From contig NZ_CYUD01000005.1 of the NCBI RefSeq assembly GCF_001458295.1, positions 248,001 to 312,000 of the forward strand: a stretch of DNA of 64,000 nt. Direction: 5' to 3'. Both the position numbers and the translations under genes were made by a program. The DNA comes from Ruegeria denitrificans. Lineage in GTDB: Bacteria > Pseudomonadota > Alphaproteobacteria > Rhodobacterales > Rhodobacteraceae. Numbering within the stretch: the stretch's first letter is position 1; each line of letters begins with the position of its first letter. The notes beneath the pieces were generated by a model. That model was not told the origin of the DNA. It did no database searches and saw nothing but the letters and a program-made list of their open reading frames with translations. This document shows positions 25,823 to 33,974 of this stretch, piece by piece.

Positions 25823-26577
25823 ATACCCAGATGACCAGCCGTGTTCAGCGCAGTTTCAGCCGCAGTTTCCGCTCGTATCACGGGTCCGCCTGCCAGCAGG
25901 CGCGGATTGCTGAGCAGCTGGCGCAGGATTTGCAACGCGGTGGGGCTCCGACACGGTTTGCCTCGGCGCTGGAGTTCGGTTGCGGCACTGGTCATCTGAC
26001 CCAAAGGCTATGCACGCGGTTCGCGTTTGATGGGCTGACAGTCAACGATTTGTCGCCCGAGGCGTATGAGACCGCCACCACATTCGGTGCCGGTTTCCTG
26101 TGCGGGGATGCAGAAACTGTCGGATGGCCTGAGAAACCTGACTTGATCGCGTCAGCGTCGATGATCCAATGGCTTCCTGATCCCGCCGTATTCCTGCGCC
26201 GCGCGGCACGGGCACTCGCCCCCGGTGGCTGGCTGGCGGTCTCTGGGTTTGGCTCATTGCAATATCAGGAACTGGTGCAGGTCGGAACGGCGGCGAAAGC
26301 GCCCGGCTTGTGTGGGCCCGAGAATTTGTCAGACGCTGTCGGTGACGTTCTGGAGGTCATTTCTGTCGGAGAGACCGAACAGCAGATGCACTTTTCCTCG
26401 CCTCGAAACGTGCTGAACCATCTGCGCAGAACCGGCGTGAACGGGCGGGCTCAGAAGCAGTGGACAAAATCCAGCTTGCTTGCCTTCAGCAACGACTACG
26501 TCCGTCAGTTTGGTGGAGAATCCGGCGTTCCGCTGACCTATCATCCAACGTGGATCATCGCTCGCAAACCCGGTTAA
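25819..26577 (+). CDS. bioC: Malonyl-ACP O-methyltransferase
   Basis: A 252-residue SAM-dependent methyltransferase that caps malonyl-ACP as its methyl ester so that it can enter fatty acid elongation toward pimeloyl-ACP. Motif I is LEFGCGTGHLTQ, with VNDLSPEAYE (motif II), LIASASMIQWLPD (the BioC-typical post-III block) and RRTGVN near the end. The ATG at 25819 overlaps the bioG stop. It is the last gene of the operon; a convergent GntR gene begins its stop only six bases away, leaving no room for a terminator. Confidence 0.93.
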   Translation: MNTQMTSRVQRSFSRSFRSYHGSACQQARIAEQLAQDLQRGGAPTRFASALEFGCGTGHLTQRLCTRFAFDGLTVNDLSPEAYETATTFGAGFLCGDAETVGWPEKPDLIASASMIQWLPDPAVFLRRAARALAPGGWLAVSGFGSLQYQELVQVGTAAKAPGLCGPENLSDAVGDVLEVISVGETEQQMHFSSPRNVLNHLRRTGVNGRAQKQWTKSSLLAFSNDYVRQFGGESGVPLTYHPTWIIARKPG

Positions 26578-26583
26578 TCTGGT

Positions 26584-27192
26584 TTAGGCCAACCGGGTCA
26601 GGTGGCGCTGCATGACTGAATGTGCCTTTGCCGCATCGCGATCCTTGATGGCAGCCAGAATTGCCGCATGATCCGGATCAGCGCGTGGCCGCCATTTGGC
26701 GGTATACAGGTTGTTGAAATGCCACGTGTACAGCACTTGCAGGTTCCTGATCTCGTCAATCATGCGCGGCATGTTGCAGGCGGCGATGACGGCCATATGA
26801 AAACGCTGATTGGCGTCTTCCCAATCTTCAGCAGTTCGGGCGCTGTCGCAGTCTTCGTGCACCTGTTCGATCTGCGCGAACTGCTGGGCCGTCAGGTTTG
26901 GAACGGAATGCAACAAGGCCACGGGTTCCAGCGCGCGCCGCATCACGCGCAGCTCTTGAATGGCGTTCTGGTCCATTGGCGCCACGCACATACCTCGGCG
27001 CGGCACGGCGACTGCCAACCCTTTTGATGCCAGATTCAGCAGCGCCTCGCGCACGGTGACCTGGCTGACTCCGAACTCACGCGCGATCAGGTCCTGCCGC
27101 AGCTTTTCGCAGGGTTTCAATGCGCCACGGACTATCCTGGTCAACAGTTTCTGCGCAATGTCATCCGATTTTTTGATCTGCTGCTCAGACAC
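26584..27192 (-). CDS. GntR family regulator, FadR/FCD subfamily
   Basis: A 202-residue regulator. The GntR winged helix is at residues about 8-72 (LRQDLIAREFGVSQVTVREAL), followed by an all-helical FCD effector domain with the metal/ligand residues of the family (DANQRFHMAVIAACN, ADPDHAAILAAIKDRD). BioR, the biotin regulator of alphaproteobacteria, is also a GntR protein often near bio genes, so this could be BioR. However, its own upstream region has a different palindrome (core TCATATGA) and no BioR box, and it is divergent from an acyl-CoA dehydrogenase gene it may instead control. Both options stay open. Confidence 0.85.
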   Translation of the reverse strand: MSEQQIKKSDDIAQKLLTRIVRGALKPCEKLRQDLIAREFGVSQVTVREALLNLASKGLAVAVPRRGMCVAPMDQNAIQELRVMRRALEPVALLHSVPNLTAQQFAQIEQVHEDCDSARTAEDWEDANQRFHMAVIAACNMPRMIDEIRNLQVLYTWHFNNLYTAKWRPRADPDHAAILAAIKDRDAAKAHSVMQRHLTRLA

Positions 27193-27208
27193 CTGAACCC
27201 CGTAGCTT

Positions 27209-27222
27209 TGGTCATATGATCA
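27209..27222. promoter_or_regulatory. Candidate GntR/FCD operator
   Basis: TGGTCATATGATCA: the inner TCATATGA is a perfect palindrome and the outer bases are nearly symmetric. It lies 17-30 bases upstream of the GntR gene start. The size and form suit FadR-subfamily sites, so autoregulation is likely. The rest of the 265-base divergent region (27193-27457) shows no clear gene or RNA. Confidence 0.45.
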
Positions 27223-27457
27223 GACGATTATCGCTCTGCAAGGTAATGGGCAACAGGTGATGGTTGTCGTCGCAACAGCTTGGTCGTTAACTCGGCCCCG
27301 CTTGGGGATACAAAATTTGGCAAGTCCTTTCGCAACCCAAGTGACCTTGCGGCAAAAACCGTTGGAAACCAACTGGCAGCTTTCACAAGTGCAGTGGGTG
27401 CGGATAGGGTACCCGCAGAGGCAACAAAGTGTTGCATCAGTCTGAAAAGGGACCGTC

Positions 27458-28699
27458 ATGGACTTTGCCCCATCGCCACGCGCTGCGGAAATCCGCGATC
27501 AGCTGAAACGCTTTTTGCAGGCGCATATCTATCCGCGCATCCGTGCCCAAAAGGAAGAGATTGAAGCAGGCAAATTCCCGGTCTCATTCATGGAAGAACT
27601 CAAGGCGCTGGCCCGGGCCGAAGGGCTGTGGAACCTGTTCCTACCTTCCTTGCGCGACGATGAACCCGGCACGCGGCTGAGCAATCTGGAATACGCTCCG
27701 CTGGCCGAGTTGATGGGGCAGGTCAGCTGGTCTTCTGAAGTTTTCAATTGTAACGCGCCCGACACAGGCAACATGGAGTTGTTGCACATGTTCGCCACGC
27801 CCGAGCAGCGGGAGGATTGGCTGGTGCCGCTGCTGAATGGTGAAATCCGATCGGCCTTTGCGATGACGGAACCGGATGTGGCCAGTTCGGACGCCACGAA
27901 TATCACCACCTCGATCCGGCGCGAGGGGGATGAATATGTCATCAACGGGCGCAAGTGGTTTATCACCAATGCCTGCCACCCGAACACCAGAATGTTCATC
28001 GTTATGGGCAAGACCGATCCCAATGCCGACAGGCATAAACAGCAAAGCATGGTGATCGTACCCAAGGACTCGCCGGGTCTAGAGATCGTTCGCAATCCGA
28101 CGATCCTGAACATGCATGACCCCGAAGGCCATGCTGAGCTGCTGTTCAAGGATGTGCGTGTGCCTGTCGGCAACCTTCTGGGCGAAGCAGGTGGCGGGTT
28201 TGCTCTGGCGCAGGCGCGGTTGGGGCCGGGACGCATCCATCACTGCATGCGCTCGATCGGGGCTGCCGAGATGGCGCTGTCGCTGATGGTTGAACGCGCG
28301 CAAGAACGGAAAACCTTTGGCAAGCAGCTGTCGGACCAAGGCGTGATCCGGGAATGGATTGCGAAATCACGGCTTGAGATCGAGCAAGCTCGTTTGCTGA
28401 CCCTGCAGGCGGCATGGAAGATTGATCAGGTGGGCGCCAAGGCGGCGCGGCGCGAGATTTCACTGATCAAGGTGGTGGCGCCCAACGTGCACGCCGCCGT
28501 GACCGACCGCGCGATGCAGGTATTCGGTGCCATGGGGATGACACCGGATACACCGCTGGCCGACAGCTATACATGGGCGCGGGCCCTGCGTTATGCGGAC
28601 GGTCCTGATGAAGTTCACCTGCAGGCCATCGCGAAACAGGAGATCAAAGAATCCAATTTTGGCATGTCAGCGCAATGGCTGACACCGCCGCCGCGCTGA
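27458..28699 (+). CDS. Acyl-CoA dehydrogenase family protein (ACAD10/11-like)
   Basis: A 413-residue flavoprotein that oxidises an acyl-CoA to the trans-2-enoyl-CoA, passing electrons to ETF. FAD and substrate blocks are visible: FAMTEPDVASSDATN, WFITNACHPNTRMFIVMG, GPGRIHHCMRSIGAAE and QVFGAMGMTPDTPLAD. The C-terminal RYADGPDEVHLQAIAKQE places it in the ACAD10/11-like group. AAAAGGGACC lies upstream of the ATG. The substrate is unknown; the nearby CaiD/CaiA-like genes suggest a betaine-type or branched acyl-CoA. It is convergent with the hydratase gene, four bases apart. Confidence 0.9.
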   Translation: MDFAPSPRAAEIRDQLKRFLQAHIYPRIRAQKEEIEAGKFPVSFMEELKALARAEGLWNLFLPSLRDDEPGTRLSNLEYAPLAELMGQVSWSSEVFNCNAPDTGNMELLHMFATPEQREDWLVPLLNGEIRSAFAMTEPDVASSDATNITTSIRREGDEYVINGRKWFITNACHPNTRMFIVMGKTDPNADRHKQQSMVIVPKDSPGLEIVRNPTILNMHDPEGHAELLFKDVRVPVGNLLGEAGGGFALAQARLGPGRIHHCMRSIGAAEMALSLMVERAQERKTFGKQLSDQGVIREWIAKSRLEIEQARLLTLQAAWKIDQVGAKAARREISLIKVVAPNVHAAVTDRAMQVFGAMGMTPDTPLADSYTWARALRYADGPDEVHLQAIAKQEIKESNFGMSAQWLTPPPR

Positions 28700-28703
28700 G
28701 CGA

Positions 28704-29483
28704 CTATTTCCCCTTCCAGACCGGGTCGCGTTTCTCTGCGAAAGCCCGTGCGCCTTCCAGCTGGTCTTCGCTGGAATACAGCACATCCACTGAGCGCAGC
28801 TGGCGCTTGGTGATACGGTTCATGGCATCTTGGAACTTACTGTCCTCGGCGTCGCGCACAACCTCTTTGATCGCGGCGTAAACCAGCGGTGGACCCGAGG
28901 CCAGCAGTCGGGCCAGCTCCCATGCGCGGTCCATCAACTGGTCGGCGGCGATGGTCTCGTTCGCCAGACCCCAACGATTGGCCTCTTCAGCGTCGAACCA
29001 GCGTCCGGTCAGTAACAGCTCCATCGCGATATGATAGGGGATGCGCTTGGGCAGTTTGACGCTGGCTGCATCGGCAACCGTTCCCGAGCGAATTTCGGGC
29101 AGGGCGAATGTGGCGTGTTCGGCTGCAAGGATCATGTCGGCCGACAGGGCCAGTTCCAGACCGCCGCCACAGGCGATCCCATTCACCGCTGCAATCACCG
29201 GTTTGTTCATGTCGCGTAACTCTTGCAAACCGCCAAACCCGCCGACGCCGTAATCGCCGTCTACGGCATCACCTTCGGCGGCGGCCTTCAGATCCCAGCC
29301 GGGGCAAAAGAACTTTTCGCCTGCGCCGGTCAGAATGGCGACGCGCAACTCGGGGTCATCGCGAAATTCAGCAAAGACCTCTCCCATGATGCGGCTGGTG
29401 GCCAGATCAATAGCATTGGCCTTGGGCCGGTCCAGCGTCACCTCAAGGATCGCGCCATCGCGCCGGGTTTTGATAGGATCCAT
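28704..29483 (-). CDS. Enoyl-CoA hydratase/isomerase family protein, CaiD-like
   Basis: A 259-residue crotonase-fold enzyme. The oxyanion-hole segments are VTLDRPKANAIDLATS with GWDLKAAAEG, and AAVNGIACGGGLELALSAD. HATFALPEIRSGTVADAASV and LLLTGRWFDAEEANRWGLAN resemble crotonobetainyl-CoA hydratase (CaiD). It probably hydrates an enoyl-CoA made by the CaiA-like dehydrogenase two genes upstream, for example crotonobetainyl-CoA to carnitinyl-CoA. It is the third gene of a compact minus-strand operon with a CoA ligase and an acyl-CoA dehydrogenase. Specificity is inferred from resemblance and context. Confidence 0.85.
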   Translation of the reverse strand: MDPIKTRRDGAILEVTLDRPKANAIDLATSRIMGEVFAEFRDDPELRVAILTGAGEKFFCPGWDLKAAAEGDAVDGDYGVGGFGGLQELRDMNKPVIAAVNGIACGGGLELALSADMILAAEHATFALPEIRSGTVADAASVKLPKRIPYHIAMELLLTGRWFDAEEANRWGLANETIAADQLMDRAWELARLLASGPPLVYAAIKEVVRDAEDSKFQDAMNRITKRQLRSVDVLYSSEDQLEGARAFAEKRDPVWKGK

Positions 29484-29486
29484 GTC

Positions 29487-31502
29487 TCAGGCCTTTCTAA
29501 TCAGGGCATCCACTGCGACGGCCGTGTCGGGCGTGCAGAGAAGCGGGTTAATTTCGACCTCGCCAAGCGTGTCGGCATTTTGCATGACATAATCCTGAAC
29601 GGCCTGAACTGCGGTAATAATCGCATCCATATCAGCCGCTGGTTGGCCACGATAGCCTGCAAGCAATGGGGCGATTTTCAACTTTGCCAGTGCGGCGCGG
29701 ACATCGTCGGATGTGCTGGGCACCAACAGCGACGCGGTATCGCGCAGCACTTCTGTCAGAACGCCGCCCGCGCCCAAGGTCAAGACATAGCCATGCGCGG
29801 GATCACGGACCACGCCGATCAACAGTTCGGCCACGGCGCCTGTAATCATCTCTTCGACCAGAACCTCATCCGTTCCGATATCGGCCACCGCATCGGCCAC
29901 ATCCTCGGCCCGAAGGCCAAGGCGAACTGCGTCGTGTTCGGATTTGTGGGCCAACCCGACACCCTTGACAGCAAGGGGCGCTCGCATGCCCGTCGCTGCA
30001 GCGCGAGCTTCCCCAGCGCCCCGAACCGTGCGGTTCCGCGGGACGCGCACGCCACATTCTGCCAGCGCTGATTTCGCCTCGGCCTCAGTCAATGTACGCG
30101 TTGCCTCGGTCGTGCCGGGCAGGCAAACGGCGGCCTCGGCGGGTGCTTTGATCTGACCCGCTGCAAGGGTGGCGCTAAGCGCCTCCTGCAGGCCTATAAG
30201 AGGGGCGACGCCACCCGCCATAAGGTCTTGCGCGATGTTTTCGGGCAGAAGTTCGGGCAGCGTCGCCGCGATGGCGAACCGTGCACCGGTCTTGGCACGT
30301 ACTTTCAACGCGGCTTGCGACGCACAGACCCAATCTGTCGGATCGGTGGTCGGATAGTCGACGATTGAGAAGGTCAAGTCGATGTCTTCGCCCGTCATTC
30401 CGGACCACGCCCACGCCATCGCTTCCTCGTCGCGCCAGATATAGGTGTGGTAGTCCAGCGGATTGTTCAGGGCGACCATCGGACCAAGCGCTTCCCGCAG
30501 GTGGGATTTCTTGTCGTTGGTCAATTGTGGGAAGGTTAATCCGGTGCCATGGGCCATATCGGCGATCAAGCTGGCCTCGCCCCCCGAGCAACTGATCGAG
30601 GCGATGTTGCCACCCGGCAATGGCCCGTAGCAGTGCAACAGTTTCAGCGTTTCCAGGAAATCAGGCAAGGCAGACAGGCGCGGTATGCCCAACCGCTCTA
30701 GCAGCGCCTGCGCCCCGGCGTCGCTGCCTGCCAGAGACGCGGTGTGCGACACGGTTGCCGCCTGCGCCTGTTCCGACGCGCCGACCTTGAGCGCTATCAG
30801 GGGGATGCCCTTTGCATGCGCCTTAGCGGCTAGCGCCTCCCACTGTTGGATATCCTTGAACCCTTCGATATGTAGGCCAACGGCGGTCACGCGCGGGTCG
30901 TCGATCAGGGCCGAGGCAATCTCGGCCTGACTGGTCTGCGCCATGTTCCCGCAGGCCACCATATAAGCAATCGGCAGCGCGCGTTTCTGCATCGTCAAGT
31001 TGATCGAGATGTTCGAGCTTTGCGTCAGGATCGCAACGCCCTTGTCCACCGGCGTCGCGCCGTGCTGATCTGGCCATAACAGCGCCCCGTCCAGCGCGTT
31101 GATGAAGCCATAGCAATTCGGGCCCAGAATGGGCATGTCCCCGGCGGCGGCTAGCAACTGCTCTTGCAGGTCCGCGCCGGTATCATCCTCGGCCACAGCC
31201 TCGGAAAAGCCCGAGGCGAAACATACCGCCCCACCGGCTCCCATGGCGGACAGCGCCTGCACCGCCTCAATCGTGGCGTGTCGGTTGATGCCGATGAATA
31301 CGGCATCCGGGGCCTGTGGCAGGTCTTCCAGACGGGCGAAAACCGCGTGCCCGGCAATTTCGCTCGCCTTGGGGTGAACCGGCCAGATATGACCAACATA
31401 TCCCATGCGCTCCGATTGCAGGATGACCTGCTGACACCACGCCCCGCCGCCAATGACGGCAATGGAGTTTGGGCGCAGAAGTCGGTTCAGATTTTTGCTC
31501 AT
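29487..31502 (-). CDS. Acyl-CoA synthetase, NDP-forming (acetate-CoA ligase ADP-forming type)
   Basis: A 671-residue fused ligase. The N-terminal CoA-binding Rossmann domain (PNSIAVIGGGAWCQQVILQS) is followed by a succinyl-CoA-synthetase-like domain with the region that normally carries the phospho-histidine (ATVSHTASLAGSDAGAQAL), and an ATP-grasp domain at the C-terminus (LAVKGVGLAHKSEHDAVRLG, VEEMITGAVAELLIGVV, EINPLL). It would activate a carboxylate as its CoA ester with ATP going to ADP and phosphate. Between CaiD-like and CaiA-like genes it probably plays the part that CaiC or CaiB plays in carnitine metabolism. Gaps to the neighbours are three and two bases. Confidence 0.88.
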   Translation of the reverse strand: MSKNLNRLLRPNSIAVIGGGAWCQQVILQSERMGYVGHIWPVHPKASEIAGHAVFARLEDLPQAPDAVFIGINRHATIEAVQALSAMGAGGAVCFASGFSEAVAEDDTGADLQEQLLAAAGDMPILGPNCYGFINALDGALLWPDQHGATPVDKGVAILTQSSNISINLTMQKRALPIAYMVACGNMAQTSQAEIASALIDDPRVTAVGLHIEGFKDIQQWEALAAKAHAKGIPLIALKVGASEQAQAATVSHTASLAGSDAGAQALLERLGIPRLSALPDFLETLKLLHCYGPLPGGNIASISCSGGEASLIADMAHGTGLTFPQLTNDKKSHLREALGPMVALNNPLDYHTYIWRDEEAMAWAWSGMTGEDIDLTFSIVDYPTTDPTDWVCASQAALKVRAKTGARFAIAATLPELLPENIAQDLMAGGVAPLIGLQEALSATLAAGQIKAPAEAAVCLPGTTEATRTLTEAEAKSALAECGVRVPRNRTVRGAGEARAAATGMRAPLAVKGVGLAHKSEHDAVRLGLRAEDVADAVADIGTDEVLVEEMITGAVAELLIGVVRDPAHGYVLTLGAGGVLTEVLRDTASLLVPSTSDDVRAALAKLKIAPLLAGYRGQPAADMDAIITAVQAVQDYVMQNADTLGEVEINPLLCTPDTAVAVDALIRKA

Positions 31503-31504
31503 CG

Positions 31505-32665
31505 TCAGGCGCCCAAGGGACGCAGCAGATCGCGGCTGATGATGTGGCGCTGAATCTCGCTGGTGCCGTCCCAGATACGTTCAACTCTTGCATCGCGCCA
31601 GAATCGTTCGATCGGGAAGTCATCCATCAGTCCCATACCGCCGAAAATTTGCAGTGTGGTATCCGTCACCCGCGCCAGCGTTTCGGAGGCATAGAGCTTG
31701 GCCGACGCAATCTCGCGGTTTGATGGCAGGTTCTGGTCCAGTCGCCAGGCGGCGGCGAGGGTCAGCCAGTCGGCGGCATCAATTTCGGTGATCATGTCGG
31801 CGATCTGAAATCCGACACCTTGAAACTTGCCGATGGGTTGGCCGAACTGCTTACGCTCGGCCGCATAGTTCAACGCATAGTCAAAGCACCGGCGCGCGCG
31901 CCCGACTGAAAAGGCCGCGACCGTCAGCCGGGTGGCGTAAAGCCATTCGTTCATCACCGCAAAGCCACCATCGACCTCGCCCAGAACCTGCGCATCGGGC
32001 AGGCGGCAATTGTCGAAATAGAGGATGTAGTTCTTGTAGCCCTTATGGCTGACCGAGTTGTACCCCTCGCGCACCTCGAACCCCGGCGTGCCGCGATCCA
32101 CCAAAAAGGTGGTGATCCGTTTCTTCGGCCCTTTCGGGGTCTCGTCTACGCCTGTTGCGATGAACACGATGAAGAAATCCGCGTGTTCCGCGCCCGAGAT
32201 GAAGTGTTTTGATCCGTTGACGACCCAGTCTCCACCATCGCGCACGGCTTGGCATTTCATGCCCCGCACGTCCGACCCGGCATCCGGTTCGGTCATCGCC
32301 AGCGCGTCCATCCTCTCGCCACGTATGGCGGGTAGCAGATACCGTTTGCGCTGTTCTTCGTTACAGGCCATCAGGATGTTTTGCGGGCGGCCAAAGAAAT
32401 GAGTCAGCGCCATGGAACCACGGCCCAATTCACGCTCGACCAGTGTGAAGTCCAGGTGCGACAGGCCAGCGCCGCCGACCTCTTCGGGGAAGTTGCAGGC
32501 ATAGAAGCCAAGGTCGATACATTTCTGTTTGATCTCTTCACCCAGTTCTGGCGGTACGGTTCCGCTGCGCTCGACCGCGTCCTCGTGGGGGTAGATCTCT
32601 TTCTCGACAAAGCTGCGGACCGTCGAAACGATCATTTCCTGTTCTTCGGACAAACCAAACTGCAT
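31505..32665 (-). CDS. Acyl-CoA dehydrogenase, CaiA-like
   Basis: A 386-residue flavoprotein, first gene of the minus-strand operon. FAD/substrate motifs include LAMTEPDAGSDVRGM, HFISGAEHADFFIVFI and TLQIFGGMGLMDDFPIERFW. The C-terminal motif is RIWDGTSEIQRH: where many family members have the catalytic Glu (YEGT or WEGT), this protein has Asp366. The ATG at 32665 follows AGGGAA; a longer in-frame start at 32707 would run into the divergent control region. The likely reaction is gamma-butyrobetainyl-CoA to crotonobetainyl-CoA, judged from its CaiD-like and ligase neighbours and the divergent GlxA/CdhR-like regulator. Confidence 0.87.
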   Translation of the reverse strand: MQFGLSEEQEMIVSTVRSFVEKEIYPHEDAVERSGTVPPELGEEIKQKCIDLGFYACNFPEEVGGAGLSHLDFTLVERELGRGSMALTHFFGRPQNILMACNEEQRKRYLLPAIRGERMDALAMTEPDAGSDVRGMKCQAVRDGGDWVVNGSKHFISGAEHADFFIVFIATGVDETPKGPKKRITTFLVDRGTPGFEVREGYNSVSHKGYKNYILYFDNCRLPDAQVLGEVDGGFAVMNEWLYATRLTVAAFSVGRARRCFDYALNYAAERKQFGQPIGKFQGVGFQIADMITEIDAADWLTLAAAWRLDQNLPSNREIASAKLYASETLARVTDTTLQIFGGMGLMDDFPIERFWRDARVERIWDGTSEIQRHIISRDLLRPLGA

Positions 32666-32723
32666 GGCGCGTGTTCCCTGGATGGTGGTTGACGAATGAA
32701 ACGCCACAGGTCAGTGTCGCGAC

Positions 32724-32756
32724 ATGCAGAGTTAGTCGAAAAGCATGCAGAGTTAG
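32724..32756. promoter_or_regulatory. Two 12-bp direct repeats, probable AraC-family binding site
   Basis: ATGCAGAGTTAG occurs at 32724-32735 and identically at 32745-32756, 21 bp apart, two helical turns. They lie in the 97-base gap between the divergent CaiA-like gene (start 32665) and the AraC-type regulator gene (start 32763). Tandem direct repeats at this spacing are the classic form of AraC/XylS sites, so this is the likely activator site for the operon. Confidence 0.7.
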
Positions 32757-32762
32757 AAAAAA

Positions 32763-33686
32763 TTGTCCCACCGCTATAACATTCTGCTGTTTGATGGGTT
32801 TTCGAACCATTGCCTCGCCAACATGGTCGAACCGCTGCGCGCGGCTAACTCACTGTCACAGCAGACGCTTTATGTCTGGCGATTCTGTTCGCTGGATGGA
32901 AAGCCGGTTCAAAGTTCCAGCGGGCTGGTCGTAACCCCGCATGGGGCGCTGCACGATCACAGCGGCGATGTGTTGGCTGTGATGCCATCCTACGGCTATC
33001 TGTCGCTGGACACCCGTGCCACCACACGCGCCCTGTTGGGAGCGGCGCGGGCCCATCCACAGGTGGCCGGGCTTGATACCGGCAGTTGGTTGCTTGCGCG
33101 GGCTGGGTTGCTGGACGATCACCGCGCGACAATTCACTGGGATGAACTGTCTCGGTTCGAAGAGGCTTTTCCTGCAGTTGACGTGGTACAGGAACGTTTT
33201 GTTATAGATGGCAACCGGTTGACCTGTTCCGGGGCGATGGCGGCTTTTGATCTGGCCTCGGCGCTTATACGTCGGGATCATGGCCCGTTGCTGTCGATGG
33301 AAGTGGCCCACCTACTGATGAGCCGCAATGCGGTCGATCCCTATGCCTTGCCATTGAAATCCGAAGATACACTAGTCAATCGAGCACTGGCGGTGATGCA
33401 GGGAAACGTAGAAACTCCGCTGACGATCACGGATGTCGCTCGCAAAATTGGATGCTCGCAAAAAAAGATCGAGATGCGGGTTCAGGCCGAACTACGCACA
33501 ACACCACAGGCGTTGTATCGGCGCCTGCGTCTGACTATGGCCCGAAAACTGGCCGAGGAAACCGAACAATCCATTGCGGAAATCGCCAGCCGCTGCGGGT
33601 ACGAAAACGCTAGCGCCATGACGCGGGCGTTCAAGGCCGAGTTCGGGCGAACCCCGACTGCTTTTCGCAACGGGGCCCCGAATTGA
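32763..33686 (+). CDS. GlxA/CdhR-type AraC family regulator
   Basis: A 307-residue regulator with an N-terminal class I glutamine-amidotransferase-like (DJ-1/PfpI) sensing domain (NILLFDGFSNHCLANMVEPL, VAGLDTGSWLLARAGLL, TCSGAMAAFDLASALI) and a C-terminal pair of AraC helix-turn-helix motifs (ITDVARKIGCSQKKIEMRV, IAEIASRCGYENASAMTRAF). Relatives GbdR, CdhR and SouR sense glycine betaine, carnitine and sarcosine, which fits the divergent carnitine-type operon. The nucleophile-elbow position reads LDTGS rather than a Cys motif, as expected for a sensor. The start is TTG at 32763, six bases after the second direct repeat. It converges with the nap operon. Confidence 0.88.
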   Translation: MSHRYNILLFDGFSNHCLANMVEPLRAANSLSQQTLYVWRFCSLDGKPVQSSSGLVVTPHGALHDHSGDVLAVMPSYGYLSLDTRATTRALLGAARAHPQVAGLDTGSWLLARAGLLDDHRATIHWDELSRFEEAFPAVDVVQERFVIDGNRLTCSGAMAAFDLASALIRRDHGPLLSMEVAHLLMSRNAVDPYALPLKSEDTLVNRALAVMQGNVETPLTITDVARKIGCSQKKIEMRVQAELRTTPQALYRRLRLTMARKLAEETEQSIAEIASRCGYENASAMTRAFKAEFGRTPTAFRNGAPN

Positions 33687-33703
33687 TGCAAGGTTAGAGG
33701 AAT

Positions 33704-33961
33704 TTAGACCGTTGTACCCTTGATGCGGATGACCGAACCCAACGTGCCTGCGCACAAGCCGATGACGACGGCAATCAACAGCTCGACCATGGCGACATTA
33801 CCAAAGTTCCAATGGGCGAAGATCACCGTTTCCAGCACGCCGACCACGGCCCCCATCAGACCACCCAGCCACAGACGGCGGGTCATCATTCCAAGCGCAA
33901 GGCCCAGAATGCCCGGAAGACTGATGATGTTGGCCCCGATTGTTCCCAGAAGTTCCAGCAT
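33704..33961 (-). CDS. Small hypothetical membrane protein at the end of the nap operon
   Basis: An 85-residue hydrophobic protein with two or three membrane segments (GANIISLPGILGLALGMM, LWLGGLMGAVVGVLETVIF, ELLIAVVIGLCAGTLGSVI). It is not NapE-like in sequence or position and I do not recognise the family. It starts 13 bases after the napC stop on the same strand, so it is probably co-transcribed as the last gene and might assist the quinol-oxidising complex; that role is only inferred from position. Confidence 0.65.
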   Translation of the reverse strand: MLELLGTIGANIISLPGILGLALGMMTRRLWLGGLMGAVVGVLETVIFAHWNFGNVAMVELLIAVVIGLCAGTLGSVIRIKGTTV

Positions 33962-33974
33962 ATCTCGCCCCTCT

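Noticed and set aside
27193..27457. Possible small gene or RNA in the 265-base gap between the GntR and acyl-CoA dehydrogenase genes
   Set aside because: Several overlapping short open frames exist but none has a start signal or recognisable protein, and no strong RNA fold or terminator was evident; only the palindrome at 27209-27222 is kept.
29223..30071. A 282-codon plus-strand open frame across the hydratase and CoA ligase genes
   Set aside because: It runs antisense across two genes with clear family motifs, has no ribosome binding site and shows His/Cys/Arg-rich composition typical of a shadow frame.
33686..33697. A third copy, ATGCAAGGTTAG, of the AraC-type repeat just after the regulator gene
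   Set aside because: It matches only 10 of 12 positions, stands alone and overlaps the end of a gene in a convergent region with no promoter; probably chance.
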